This document shows, piece by piece, positions 54,565 to 63,130 of a stretch of 64,000 bases of DNA. Position numbers and translations under genes: made by a program. The stretch is from Methylibium rhizosphaerae. GTDB lineage: Bacteria; Pseudomonadota; Gammaproteobacteria; Burkholderiales; Burkholderiaceae_C. The notes beneath the pieces are model-generated. The model did no database searches and had not been told where the DNA came from. It saw only the letters and a list, made by a program, of their open reading frames with translations. Numbering within the stretch: the stretch's first letter is position 1; the number at the start of each line of letters is the position of its first letter. The stretch lies in NCBI RefSeq assembly GCF_006386545.1, contig NZ_SWAR01000002.1:1-64000 (forward strand), written 5' to 3'.

Positions 54565-56045
54565 GTCGCGCTCCTTGCGCGCAAGACTCGCGCCGCCTCT
54601 TCGACGTCGGAAAAGGCGTGTTTGATCCCTGCGATTTCCTGGTAGTCCTCGTGCCCTTTGCCGGCAATCAGCACGACGTCGCCGGCCGCGGCCGACGACA
54701 GCGCCTGGCCGATCGCCACCCGCCGATCTTCGACCACCGCGGCATCGGCCGGCCGTGAAAGACCTGCAACGATGTCTTGCAGGATGGCCGCCGGCGCTTC
54801 GTTGCGCGGGTTGTCGCTGGTAACCACCACACGGTCGGCGAGCCGCTCGGCGATGCCGCCCATCAGCGGGCGCTTGGTCGCGTCGCGATTGCCGCCGCAG
54901 CCGAACACGCACCACAAGGCGCCACCGCGTTCCTGCGCGAACGGGCGCAGCGCGAGCAGGGCCTTCTCGAGAGCATCGGGTGTGTGCGCATAGTCCACCA
55001 CCACTGCCGGCTGGGTTGCCGCGGCCGGCACCCGCTGCATGCGCCCCGGCACCGGCGTGAGGCCGGCGCAAGCCGCTGCGGCATCGGGCAGCGCGACACC
55101 CAGCGAGCGCAACGCGCCGATCACGGCCAGCAGGTTGCCGACGTTGTAGTCGCCGATGAGCTGCGTCCGGACCCGGGCGGTGGCCGCGCCTTCGCGCAGG
55201 TCGAACGCCAGGCCGCCCTCGTGGTAGCCCATGCCGGCGGCACGCAGCCGGGCGCCAGCCTCGCCGCTGGAATACGTCCACAGCTCGAGCCCGCCGCCGG
55301 CCAGCCGCGTGGCCAGTTGCCGGCCCTGGTCGTCGTCGACGTTGACCACGGCGGCGCGCAGCCCGGCCCAGCCGAACAGCGCCTCCTTGGCAGCCCAGTA
55401 GGCTTCCATCGACCCGTGGTAGTCGAGGTGGTCCCGCGTGAAGTTGGTGAACAGTGCCACTGCGATGTGCGTGCCGACCAGGCGTTGCTCGACGATGCCG
55501 ATCGACGAAGCTTCGATGGCGGCAGCGGCCAGTCCCTGCTCGAGGAAGCCTCGGAAGGCGCGTTGCAGCGTCACCGGGTCCGGCGTGGTGAGGCCGGTGT
55601 GCGCGACCTGGGGCGGCACGCCCACGCCGAGCGTGCCCACCACACCCGCGCCGCGGCCCAGGCTCGACAACGCCTGCGCCACCCACCAGCTGGTGGAGGT
55701 CTTGCCGTTGGTGCCGGTCACCGCCACCACGTCGAGTGCGCGGCTCGGTTCGCCGTAGAAGCCGCTCGCGATCTCGCCGGTGGCGGCCTTCAGGCCGCGA
55801 AGGGCGGCAATGCGGTCGTCGTCGAAGGCGAAGCCCTGCACACCCTCGGCTTCCACCAGGCAGGCCGGCGCGCCGGCCGCCAGCGCGCCGGCGACGAAGC
55901 TGCGCCCGTCACGGGCATAGCCGGGCCAGGCGATGAAGGCGCTGCCCGGCGCGACGTTGCGGCTGTCGGTGGTCAAAGCCACGGCACCGCGCGTGCGCAG
56001 CCAGCGCAGCGCGTCGTTTGCGGATTGCAACTCGAGCAGAGCCAT
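54561..56045 (-). CDS. murE: UDP-MurNAc-tripeptide synthase MurE (diaminopimelate type)
   Basis: A 494-residue Mur ligase. VAVTGTNGKTSTSWW is near 108-122, YAHTPDALEKAL near 350 and the acceptor loop SDNPRNEAP near 407-415. DNPR indicates meso-diaminopimelate as substrate, as expected in a Gram-negative cell. The ATG at 56045 shares one base with the ftsI stop. The 3' end overlaps murF. Confidence 0.96.
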   Translation of the reverse strand: MALLELQSANDALRWLRTRGAVALTTDSRNVAPGSAFIAWPGYARDGRSFVAGALAAGAPACLVEAEGVQGFAFDDDRIAALRGLKAATGEIASGFYGEPSRALDVVAVTGTNGKTSTSWWVAQALSSLGRGAGVVGTLGVGVPPQVAHTGLTTPDPVTLQRAFRGFLEQGLAAAAIEASSIGIVEQRLVGTHIAVALFTNFTRDHLDYHGSMEAYWAAKEALFGWAGLRAAVVNVDDDQGRQLATRLAGGGLELWTYSSGEAGARLRAAGMGYHEGGLAFDLREGAATARVRTQLIGDYNVGNLLAVIGALRSLGVALPDAAAACAGLTPVPGRMQRVPAAATQPAVVVDYAHTPDALEKALLALRPFAQERGGALWCVFGCGGNRDATKRPLMGGIAERLADRVVVTSDNPRNEAPAAILQDIVAGLSRPADAAVVEDRRVAIGQALSSAAAGDVVLIAGKGHEDYQEIAGIKHAFSDVEEAARVLRARSAT

Positions 56046-57838
56046 CAGAAGCTCTCCTCCACCGCCGGCATCTTGTGGGTCACGATCTGCGGCTTGACCT
56101 CGATGTCCGGCGGCACGCTCATCATGCGCAGCGTCTGCTGCACCACCTCGCTGAACACCGGCGCGGCCACGTCGCCGCCGAAGTACTTGCCGGCATTCGG
56201 CTCGTCCACCATCACGGCCACCACGATACGCGGATTGGAGATGGGCGCGAGCCCGACGAACCACGAGCGGTATTTCTTGTCGGCGTAGCCCTTGCCTTCC
56301 TGCTTGTGCGCGGTGCCGCTCTTGCCTCCCACCGAGTAGCCGATGGTCTGCGCCTTCGGCCCGGTGCCGCCGGGGCCTGCGGCCATCTGGAGCATCTTGC
56401 GCACCGCCCGGGCGGTTTCTGGCGAAACGACACGCACGCCGGCCGCGGGCTGCTCCTGTCGGGTGATGGACACCGGCATCAGCTCGCCGTCGTGCGCGAA
56501 CACGGTGTAGGCGCGCGCCAGCTGGAACAGCGAGGCGGACAGGCCGTAGCCGTAGCTCATCGTCGCCTGCTCGATGGGGCGCCAGGTCTTGTACGGGCGC
56601 AGCCGGCCGCTCACCGCGCCGGGGAAGGCGATCTGCGGCCGCTGGCCCAGGCCGATGGCGCTGAACAGCTCCCACATTTCGCGCGGCTGCATCTGCATCG
56701 CCATCTTCACCGTGCCGACGTTGCTCGACTTCTGGATCACCTCTTCGACCGTGAGTGCGCCGTGCGGATGCGCGTCGTTGATGGTGGAACCGGTGATGGT
56801 GATGCGCCCGGGCGCGGTGTCGATCACCGTGCTGGGGCGCACGCGGCGGGTTTCGAGCGCCCAGGCAGCGATGAAGGGCTTCATCGTCGAACCGGGTTCG
56901 AAGGTGTCGGTCAGCGCGCGGTTGCGCAGCTGGGCACCGGTGAGGTTCTGGCGATCGCTGGGCGAATAGCTCGGGTAGTTCGCCAGCGCCAGTACTTCGC
57001 CGGTGGCCACGTCGAGCACCACCACCGAGCCGGCCTTGGCCTTGTGCTCGGCGACCGCGTCGCGGATGCGCTGGTAGGCGAAGAACTGCACCTTGGAGTC
57101 GATCGACAGCTCGATGTCGCGGCCGTCGGCCGGCTGGACGCTGTCGCCGATGTCCTCGACGACGCGGCCCAGGCGGTCCTTGATGACGCGGCGCGTGCCG
57201 TCGCGGCCGGAGAGGTCCTTCTGGAAGGCGAGCTCGATGCCCTCCTGGCCCTTGTCTTCGACGTTGGTGAAGCCCACCACATGCGCGGCCGCCTCGCCTT
57301 CGGGGTACTTGCGCTTGTATTCCTGCAGCTGGTAGACGCCCTTGATGCCGAGTTCCTTGACCTGCAGAGCCACCGTTTCGTCGACCTGGCGGCGCAGCCA
57401 GACGAAGTTCTGGTTCTCGGCGAACCGCTTGTCGAGCTCGGCGGGCGTCATGCCCAGCAGCCTGGCCAGCTGGCGGCGCTGCGCCTTGGTGGCTTCGAGG
57501 TCCTTCGGAATGGCCCACAGCGAAGGCGCCGGTACGCTGGAGGCGAGCAGCAGGCCGTTGCGATCGGTGATGCGGCCGCGGTTGGCCGGCAGGTCGAGCG
57601 TGCGCGCGTAGCGGTTCTCGCCTTGCTTCAGATAGAAGTCGGTCGAAAACACCTGGATGTAGGCAGCCCGGCCGATCAGCACCAGGAAGGCCGCCCCCAC
57701 GCCGGCCACCAGCAGCTTCGAGCGCCACGGCGGCGTCTTGGCCGCCAGCAGCGGGCTGGTGGCATAGCGCACGCTGCGCGACTGCGCGCCGGCCTGGCGC
57801 GGCGCGTTCTGCGAGTTGCGGCGCAGCCAGCGCATCAT
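56045..57838 (-). CDS. ftsI: peptidoglycan D,D-transpeptidase FtsI (PBP3)
   Basis: A 597-residue class B penicillin-binding protein. A cytosolic tail of about 40 residues, one membrane span (about 43-63), a pedestal domain starting RGRITDRNGLLLA, and the transpeptidase domain follow. Catalytic motifs are STMK near 317-320, SSN near 375 and KSGTAHK near 508-514. It works with FtsW at the septum. The ATG at 57838 overlaps the ftsL stop by 4 bp. Confidence 0.97.
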   Translation of the reverse strand: MMRWLRRNSQNAPRQAGAQSRSVRYATSPLLAAKTPPWRSKLLVAGVGAAFLVLIGRAAYIQVFSTDFYLKQGENRYARTLDLPANRGRITDRNGLLLASSVPAPSLWAIPKDLEATKAQRRQLARLLGMTPAELDKRFAENQNFVWLRRQVDETVALQVKELGIKGVYQLQEYKRKYPEGEAAAHVVGFTNVEDKGQEGIELAFQKDLSGRDGTRRVIKDRLGRVVEDIGDSVQPADGRDIELSIDSKVQFFAYQRIRDAVAEHKAKAGSVVVLDVATGEVLALANYPSYSPSDRQNLTGAQLRNRALTDTFEPGSTMKPFIAAWALETRRVRPSTVIDTAPGRITITGSTINDAHPHGALTVEEVIQKSSNVGTVKMAMQMQPREMWELFSAIGLGQRPQIAFPGAVSGRLRPYKTWRPIEQATMSYGYGLSASLFQLARAYTVFAHDGELMPVSITRQEQPAAGVRVVSPETARAVRKMLQMAAGPGGTGPKAQTIGYSVGGKSGTAHKQEGKGYADKKYRSWFVGLAPISNPRIVVAVMVDEPNAGKYFGGDVAAPVFSEVVQQTLRMMSVPPDIEVKPQIVTHKMPAVEESF

Positions 57839-58155
57839 TGCGAGGCTCCTTGCTGCGGCGGCGCTGCCTGCGCCGGCGTCGGCGCCGGCGTGCCGCCCGG
57901 CACCACGTACTCGGTGACCGCCGCGTTCGCGGTGCGCATCTGCAGCTTCTCGCGCGCCACGCGCTCCACGCGCAGCGGCGTGGCCTGCGCCCGCTTGTCC
58001 ACCTGCAGCCGCTCGAAGTCGGTATCGAGGGTGCGCTCCTCGGCGCGGGCGCGGTCGAGCGCGGCGAACAGGCGGCGCGACTCGTACGAGGTCTTCACCA
58101 GGTACAGGCTGCTGGCCAGCAAGGCCAGCAGCAGCACGATGTTCAGCCGCGTCAT
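57835..58155 (-). CDS. ftsL: cell division protein FtsL
   Basis: A 106-residue bitopic protein with one span (about 5-23) and a periplasmic coiled coil (about 25-65, [16 protein letters not shown]), the part that pairs with FtsB in the FtsQLB complex. The tail is Pro/Ala-rich. Start and stop both overlap neighbours by 4 bp. Confidence 0.94.
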   Translation of the reverse strand: MTRLNIVLLLALLASSLYLVKTSYESRRLFAALDRARAEERTLDTDFERLQVDKRAQATPLRVERVAREKLQMRTANAAVTEYVVPGGTPAPTPAQAAPPQQGASQ

Positions 58156-59114
58156 GCCGCGGCCCCCATCGGTGCGTCAGTGCGCTCGGCCACACGAAGA
58201 ATGGCCGAACGTGCCCGCGGGTTGTCGCGCACCTCGGCTTCACCCGGCTTGATGCGCGCCAGCGCCTTCAGCAGCGTGGGCTTGGGCTCGGCAAACGGCG
58301 CGCGGCGGTCGACCTCATGCTTGCTGTGACGCGCGATGAAGGTCTTGACGATGCGGTCTTCGAGCGAATGGAAGCTGATGACCGCCAGCCGCCCCTTGGG
58401 CGCCAGCACGGCAAGCGCCGCGTTCAGCCCCTGTTCGAGCTCCTCAAGCTCGGCGTTGACGAGAATCCGTAGAGCCTGAAATGTGCGCGTAGCAGGGTCC
58501 TGGCCCGGTTCGCGGGTTTTGACCGCGCGAGCCACGACTTCGGATAGCTCACCGGTGGTTCGAACAGGACGCCCGCCTTGCCGGCGAGCAACAAGCGCCT
58601 TTGCAATCGGAATAGCAAACCGTTCTTCCCCATAGTCGCGTATCACCTCCGCAATGCGGCGCTCGTCCGCGCCCTCCAAGAATTCCGCCGCGCTCTGCCC
58701 TCTTGTGGGGTCCATGCGCATGTCCAGCGGGCCATCGAAACGGAAGCTGAAGCCGCGTTCGGGGTTGTCGATCTGCGGCGACGACACGCCCAGGTCGAGC
58801 AGCACGCCGGCCACCGCGGCAATGCCGCGCCCAGCCAGCACCGCGCCCAGTTGCGCAAAGCTGGCGTGCTCAATGGCAAAACGCGGGTCCGAGACCCGCG
58901 TGGCACCTTGCGTTGCGTGTGCTATCGCATCGGGGTCCTTGTCGAAGGCGACGAGCCTGCCTTCCTTCGAAAGCTTCTCGAGCACGAGCCGCGAGTGGCC
59001 GCCGCGGCCATAGGTACCGTCGACGTAGACGCCGCCAGGCGAGGTGACCAGCGCATCCACCGCCTCGTGCAACAGCACGGTGCGGTGCTGCCAGGGCCCT
59101 TGTGTCGGTTCCAT
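58152..59114 (-). CDS. rsmH: 16S rRNA (cytosine-1402-N4)-methyltransferase RsmH
   Basis: A 320-residue SAM-dependent methyltransferase acting on 16S rRNA C1402. [13 protein letters not shown] near 10-22, the SAM motif [16 protein letters not shown] near 30-45, [14 protein letters not shown] near 101-114 and [13 protein letters not shown] near 245 are diagnostic. The gene lies between mraZ (11-bp gap) and ftsL (4-bp overlap). Confidence 0.96.
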   Translation of the reverse strand: MEPTQGPWQHRTVLLHEAVDALVTSPGGVYVDGTYGRGGHSRLVLEKLSKEGRLVAFDKDPDAIAHATQGATRVSDPRFAIEHASFAQLGAVLAGRGIAAVAGVLLDLGVSSPQIDNPERGFSFRFDGPLDMRMDPTRGQSAAEFLEGADERRIAEVIRDYGEERFAIPIAKALVARRQGGRPVRTTGELSEVVARAVKTREPGQDPATRTFQALRILVNAELEELEQGLNAALAVLAPKGRLAVISFHSLEDRIVKTFIARHSKHEVDRRAPFAEPKPTLLKALARIKPGEAEVRDNPRARSAILRVAERTDAPMGAAA

Positions 59115-59125
59115 GGCGGCGGCGC

Positions 59126-59566
59126 TCAGAAGGTGAAGTCCTTGAGCACCTCGGGCATGCCTTGCTGCATGACCTCGGCCTCGTGCGCGGCGTGGCGCTG
59201 GGCATCCCAGAGCTCGAAATGGCTGCCCATGCCGAGCAGCATGACGTCGCGGGTCAGTCCGGCGGCCGCGCGCAGCTCGGGCGAGATGAGCACGCGTGAG
59301 GAGCCGTCGATCTCGACGTCCATGGCGCTGCCGAGAAAGATGCGTTTCCAGCCGGAAGCCGACATGGGCAGGGCGGCGATGCGGTCGCGAAACCCTTCCC
59401 AGGCCGGCCGCGGAAAGAGCATCAGGCAGCCGTCAGGGTGCTTGGTGACGGTGAGTTGCCCGTTCGCGGTGGCCATGAGCACGTCGCGATGGCGCGCAGG
59501 AACGGACAGCCGCCCCTTCGCGTCCAGCGCCAGCGCCGAAGCCCCTTGAAACACAACACTCGCCAC
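59126..59566 (-). CDS. mraZ: transcriptional regulator MraZ
   Basis: A 146-residue AbrB-like regulator of the dcw cluster with two SpoVT/AbrB domains: [16 protein letters not shown] near 14-29 and [17 protein letters not shown] near 87-103. MraZ binds TGGG-type repeats at its own promoter. The start is GTG at 59566; the repeat array at 59561-59595 runs into this start, which fits autorepression. Confidence 0.95.
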   Translation of the reverse strand: MASVVFQGASALALDAKGRLSVPARHRDVLMATANGQLTVTKHPDGCLMLFPRPAWEGFRDRIAALPMSASGWKRIFLGSAMDVEIDGSSRVLISPELRAAAGLTRDVMLLGMGSHFELWDAQRHAAHEAEVMQQGMPEVLKDFTF

Positions 59567-59595
59567 AATTACCCACTAAAGTGCACTTTCTCCCA
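59561..59595 (-). promoter_or_regulatory. mraZ: MraZ operator array with 10-bp period
   Basis: Read on the minus strand, TGGGA, TGCAC, TGGGT and TGGCG start at exact 10-bp steps (59595, 59585, 59575, 59565). Two are perfect TGGGN boxes and two are degenerate. This is the expected layout for the ring-shaped MraZ, which reads repeats on one DNA face. The last box overlaps the GTG start codon. Confidence 0.75.
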
Positions 59596-59624
59596 CTGTA
59601 GCGGATGCCCCACAGAAGGGTCAA
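59595..59624 (-). promoter_or_regulatory. dcw (mraZ) promoter
   Basis: On the minus strand, -35 TTGACC (59624-59619) and -10 TACAGT (59600-59595) are spaced by 18 bp. The start site would fall just inside the MraZ box array. A TGGGG lies in the spacer. It is the only clear sigma-70 promoter for the cluster. Confidence 0.75.
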
Positions 59625-59683
59625 GACGAGATGTAAGAAAAACTCAATGGAATCAAGCACTTACGCGGCACTTCGCACACAGC

Positions 59684-59716
59684 CTGAAACAAAAAGTCCT
59701 TCAAAAAGAAGGACTT
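59684..59716 (-). terminator. intrinsic terminator upstream of mraZ
   Basis: On the minus strand, AAGTCCTT and AAGGACTT arms (59716-59709 and 59701-59694) with loop CTTTTTG are followed by TTTTGTTT. It ends the transcript of the short H-NS-family gene and insulates the dcw promoter from upstream reading. Confidence 0.85.
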
Positions 59717-59801
59717 GCAGAAGTGACTGGAAGTGATGGATGAGGAGTCCGCCAGCTTAGGGGGACGTCCGGGGCCCAAAAGCCGGGCAGGTGTTGGAAG
59801 G

Positions 59802-60098
59802 CTAGCCGTTGACGGCGGCCGCAGCGCGCAGCTCGTCCACGGTGTAGCCCTCCTTGAGCAGGGCGTCGCGCAGCCATTGCGGGTGCGCGCCGTCACCGTT
59901 CCAGGTCTGGCCGGTCTTCGGATGGCGGTACTTGACGGCTTCAGCGGGCCGATCGGCCGCCGAAGCTGGCGAAGGCGAGCGGTGCGGGGCACGCTCGAGC
60001 TCTTCAGGCGTGATGGACCAGTACTCCATCAGCGTGCGGATCTGATGGATGATCGCGGCCTTTTCCCGAAGGGAGGAGGGGTGGTCGTCGGCGCTCAC
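59802..60098 (-). CDS. short H-NS-family histone-like protein
   Basis: A small protein of 98 residues with the H-NS C-terminal DNA-binding signature VKYRHPKTGQTWNGDG near 55-70, then PQWL and KEGYTVDELRA. The N-terminal dimerisation part is short. Such truncated H-NS proteins are common in betaproteobacteria and may bind AT-rich DNA or modulate longer paralogues. The start is uncertain: GTG at 60098 or TTG at 60113, neither with a good ribosome site. A terminator follows. Confidence 0.78.
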   Translation of the reverse strand: MSADDHPSSLREKAAIIHQIRTLMEYWSITPEELERAPHRSPSPASAADRPAEAVKYRHPKTGQTWNGDGAHPQWLRDALLKEGYTVDELRAAAAVNG

Positions 60099-60138
60099 AG
60101 CCACTGGCAACAAGCGCCGACGCCGGCCGGAATGCGCC

Positions 60139-60372
60139 TCAGGTGGCGCTGGCGGCCTCGAGTTCCTTGCAGGACGGGGCGCAGACGGACTGCGTCTTGC
60201 CCAGCAGCTTGACGGACTTCAGCGCGGCGCGCGGACGGTGCTTGCCGCAGCGGAAGCAGGACATGGTGGCGGCACCGAAGGCGCCGGTGGAAACGAAGGG
60301 AGAGCCCGACGCCTTGCTTCGATAGCGCAGGCCGTCGTCGTGGATGGAGGTCTTGACTGCGTCTTTTGCCAT
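60139..60372 (-). CDS. small cysteine-containing protein of unknown function
   Basis: A 77-residue protein. Four Cys in CFRCGKH (near 39-45) and VCAPSC (near 63-68) suggest a zinc-ribbon fold. The N-terminal half is basic and lacks a signal peptide. I do not know its role. It precedes the H-NS-family gene by about 40 bp, which might make it a cotranscribed partner. The 124 bp before it contain a CCCCGT/ACGGGG hairpin. Confidence 0.65.
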   Translation of the reverse strand: MAKDAVKTSIHDDGLRYRSKASGSPFVSTGAFGAATMSCFRCGKHRPRAALKSVKLLGKTQSVCAPSCKELEAASAT

Positions 60373-60496
60373 TGATGTCGCAACGCGATGCGTTGTCTGG
60401 GGAGAGGCCGCCCGGGGCGGCGAAGGCGCTATTTTCCTTCATGCCGAGCCTCCCCGTGTAAACGGGGGTGTTCCACCGTGCCCGGACCGACGCTTT

Positions 60497-61165
60497 TTAC
60501 CGGTCCCAGTGTCCGGCCGCATTCAGCAGGCGAACGACTTCGTCGTCGCTCGTCTGCTCGAAGTCGCCGAAATAGAAGCCCACCGAATGGAAGTCGTGCA
60601 GGGCCAGCGGACAGACCAGCTCGTCGGCCAGGGGCGCCAGCGCATCGAGCGAACTCTGCGGCGCCACCGGCACCGCAAGCACCGTGCGCCGCACCCCGGC
60701 CGCCGACAGCGCCCGGAGGGCTGCACGCACCGTACCGCCGGTGGCGATGCCGTCATCGACCAGCACGACGCAGCGGCCTTGCAGCCGGGGCGGCGGCCGG
60801 TCGCCGCGGTAGAGGCGCTTGCGCTCGGCGATCAGCTGCAGCTGCTCGCGGATCTCGTCCTCCACGTACCCCGGGGACGGCCGCACCATGTCCATCACGT
60901 CGTCGTTGAACACCGGCTGCGGCGACTCGCCGTCGACGACGGCCCCGAGCCCCAGCTCCGGGTAGCCGGGCGCACGCAGCTTGCGCACCATCAGCAGGTC
61001 GAGCGGCGCCTCCAGGGCCCGGGCGATCTCGAAGGCCACAGGCACCCCGCCTCGGGGCAGGGCCAGCACCAGCGGTCGTTCCGGCCGGAGGTGGGTCAGC
61101 AGCGACGCCAGCTGGCGGCCGGCTTCCGCACGGTCTGCGTAGTGCTGGCGCGCCGAGCTGGACAT
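60497..61165 (-). CDS. phosphoribosyltransferase-family protein
   Basis: A 222-residue type I phosphoribosyltransferase fold. The PRPP-binding loop is VVLVDDGIATGGT near 133-145, the N-terminal ALPRGGVPVAFEIA near 35-48, and the DHFHSVGFYFGDFEQ-like ending is typical of a group of predicted phosphoribosyltransferases of unknown substrate often linked to erythromycin-esterase-like genes. The nucleobase or salvage role is not proven. The next gene begins 22 bp before it. Confidence 0.8.
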   Translation of the reverse strand: MSSSARQHYADRAEAGRQLASLLTHLRPERPLVLALPRGGVPVAFEIARALEAPLDLLMVRKLRAPGYPELGLGAVVDGESPQPVFNDDVMDMVRPSPGYVEDEIREQLQLIAERKRLYRGDRPPPRLQGRCVVLVDDGIATGGTVRAALRALSAAGVRRTVLAVPVAPQSSLDALAPLADELVCPLALHDFHSVGFYFGDFEQTSDDEVVRLLNAAGHWDR

Positions 61166-61187
61166 GTCGGTCCGGGCTGCCCCGCCG

Positions 61188-61667
61188 CTACAGCCGGCCC
61201 TCGCGCTGCCATTCGCGCAGCGTGCGGACCATGTCCTGGTCGTTGGCCAGCCAGGCCTGCTCGCGCAGGGACTGCAGCTGCGCGTCCAGCCCTCCGCCGG
61301 CGACGGTTTCGTCGCTGGTGTAGACGAACCGCAGGAACAACGCGCCGGGGCCCGGCTCCTCGATGGTGATGCTCAGGCGCACGCTGGGCATGCCTTCCTG
61401 CGGCAGCGGCTCGAAGTGCAGGCCCCGTTCGGCATCGAGCCGCACATGGTCCTCGATCACGAGCGCGCCGAAATGGACCTGGCGGCGCAGCGGCTGTGCA
61501 TCGCCCTCGCCATGGCCATCTGCCAGCTCGCAGCGATCAGGACCGAGTGGAAACGCCTGCGGCGTGCGGGCTCGCGCCACGAGGCCGCGCCAGAGTTCGG
61601 CGCGTGTCATGGGAGTGACGACCGGGTTGCCCGCGTCGTTGATCTGGATGAGGTGTTCGAAACGCAT
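61188..61667 (-). CDS. DUF1857/AtaL-like SRPBCC protein
   Basis: A 159-residue protein matching the DUF1857 pattern: FEHLIQINDAGNPVVTPMTRAELWRGL at the N-terminus, then HFGALVIEDHV in the middle, and LREQAWLANDQ at the end. The family has an SRPBCC (START-like) ligand-binding fold, and its members are small soluble proteins of unknown ligand. Here the ATG at 61667 opens the domain. Confidence 0.78.
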   Translation of the reverse strand: MRFEHLIQINDAGNPVVTPMTRAELWRGLVARARTPQAFPLGPDRCELADGHGEGDAQPLRRQVHFGALVIEDHVRLDAERGLHFEPLPQEGMPSVRLSITIEEPGPGALFLRFVYTSDETVAGGGLDAQLQSLREQAWLANDQDMVRTLREWQREGRL

Positions 61668-61707
61668 GGATGCGGCAGCTTACGCCATGCCGTCCCAGCG
61701 GACCGAG

Positions 61708-63069
61708 TCACCTCGTTGCGAGCATTGACGGCGCCGCCACCACTGGCTGGGCTTGCTGGGCACCTTGCTGCTGACCTTGCTGCAGCAGGCGCTGTGCAGA
61801 CGCACGATGTTCGGCCGCCAGCGACTCGAGGCTGCGGCCCGAGCGCTCGACCACCTGCTGGAGCGCCGCGATCTCGCCCCGTGCGCCCATCTGCTGCGCA
61901 TACTCGTTGACCTGCCGCACTCCTTCGCAGCGGGTGTCTTCGAGCAGCTTGCCGACGCTCACCGCGGCATGCCCGTAGGCCTCGCGCTTGAGCTCGGCTT
62001 GCGCCAGCTGGGATTCGCTCCAGCCGACGCGCCGGGCGATCGTGAGGCCGAAGTTGTGGTCGATGAGCGACGTGCCCCGCTCCAGCAGCACGCCGGCGAT
62101 GCCGGTGCAGACCTGCAGGCGGTTGGCGTCCTTCACCGCGTCGTTGGAGCAGTACTGCGCCACACGCTGGTAGCCGGGCATCGGCAGCGAAGCCTGCATG
62201 GCGATCACTCGCGTGTAGACGGCCGGCCACAGGTACGCCGGCACGTCGGCCGGCAGGTGCGTGCGGGCCAGCCCGGGCAGCAGGCCGAAGAAGGTTTCGC
62301 TTGCCTGGGCATGTGCGATCCGGTACATCGCCTCGGCAAACGCGCCGCCGTCACGACGGTTCTGCGCTGCTTCGGCGGCAAACATCCAGGGCACCGCATT
62401 GCGCGCGTCGAGCTGCGCCCACTGGTCGTACGAAATGAGCTGGCAGCCGCCTCGCCGGCCTTCGAGGGCGCCGGTGCTCTGGCAGGCCTGCACCGCGAGT
62501 GCATAGACCGCCGGGTCGCGCGAATCGACCGCCAGCTTCGCCAGAGCGTTCACCGGCTGGGTGGCACCGGCCACGTCGTCGTCAGGCGGCGCACTGGCCG
62601 CCGCGGGCGTGCCGGCGATACGTGAGCGCTGCTCCAGAGCGACGCCCACCTGCTGCGCCACCTGCATCGACAAGCCCGCCGCCCGGGCGCGCGCGTCACC
62701 CGCGAGCAGGCGCTCGATCAGGCGCCGCAGCGCGGTGTCGACGTCGGTGAGCGTGCGTTTGCGAAAGGCCTCGGACTCGAGTTCGGCTCGGGCCAGCGAG
62801 CCCAGCCCGCAGACCTCGACCTGGGCCGGGCGTTCTTCGGCGGCGGCAACGCGCGGCGCGGCCGTCGGCACCACAGCCGGCTGCTGGCGTTGCGGAGCAG
62901 AGGCACGGGGCTGGCCTGGCGCGGCCGCCACGCGTTCGGCCGAAACGGTTGCGGGCGCGACCGGGTGCCGATGCCAATAGGCAAGCGCCGCGAGCACCAG
63001 GCACACGACGACAACGCCGCGACCCCAAGCGTCGATGCGCCAACTCTCTCTTTCCCTGTCGCCCCTCAT
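61708..63069 (-). CDS. membrane-anchored protein of unknown function
   Basis: A 453-residue protein with one N-terminal span (about 18-33, VVVVCLVLAALAYW) and a large periplasmic part. A Pro/Ala-rich stretch (about 36-80) follows, then mostly helical sequence with Cys near 87, 197, 209, 307, 318 and 384, which could form disulfides. The end is Gln-rich. I recognise no catalytic motif. It may be a lineage-specific envelope protein. Neighbours give no clue. Confidence 0.7.
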   Translation of the reverse strand: MRGDRERESWRIDAWGRGVVVVCLVLAALAYWHRHPVAPATVSAERVAAAPGQPRASAPQRQQPAVVPTAAPRVAAAEERPAQVEVCGLGSLARAELESEAFRKRTLTDVDTALRRLIERLLAGDARARAAGLSMQVAQQVGVALEQRSRIAGTPAAASAPPDDDVAGATQPVNALAKLAVDSRDPAVYALAVQACQSTGALEGRRGGCQLISYDQWAQLDARNAVPWMFAAEAAQNRRDGGAFAEAMYRIAHAQASETFFGLLPGLARTHLPADVPAYLWPAVYTRVIAMQASLPMPGYQRVAQYCSNDAVKDANRLQVCTGIAGVLLERGTSLIDHNFGLTIARRVGWSESQLAQAELKREAYGHAAVSVGKLLEDTRCEGVRQVNEYAQQMGARGEIAALQQVVERSGRSLESLAAEHRASAQRLLQQGQQQGAQQAQPVVAAPSMLATR

Positions 63070-63130
63070 GGCGCGAAATGATAGGCAAGACGGACCGGGC
63101 GACCCGTAACGAAACGCTGGCTTCGTGGGC

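Noticed and set aside
59802-60113. Full-length H-NS
   Set aside because: The frame lacks the long N-terminal oligomerisation region of classical H-NS, so only a short family member is claimed.
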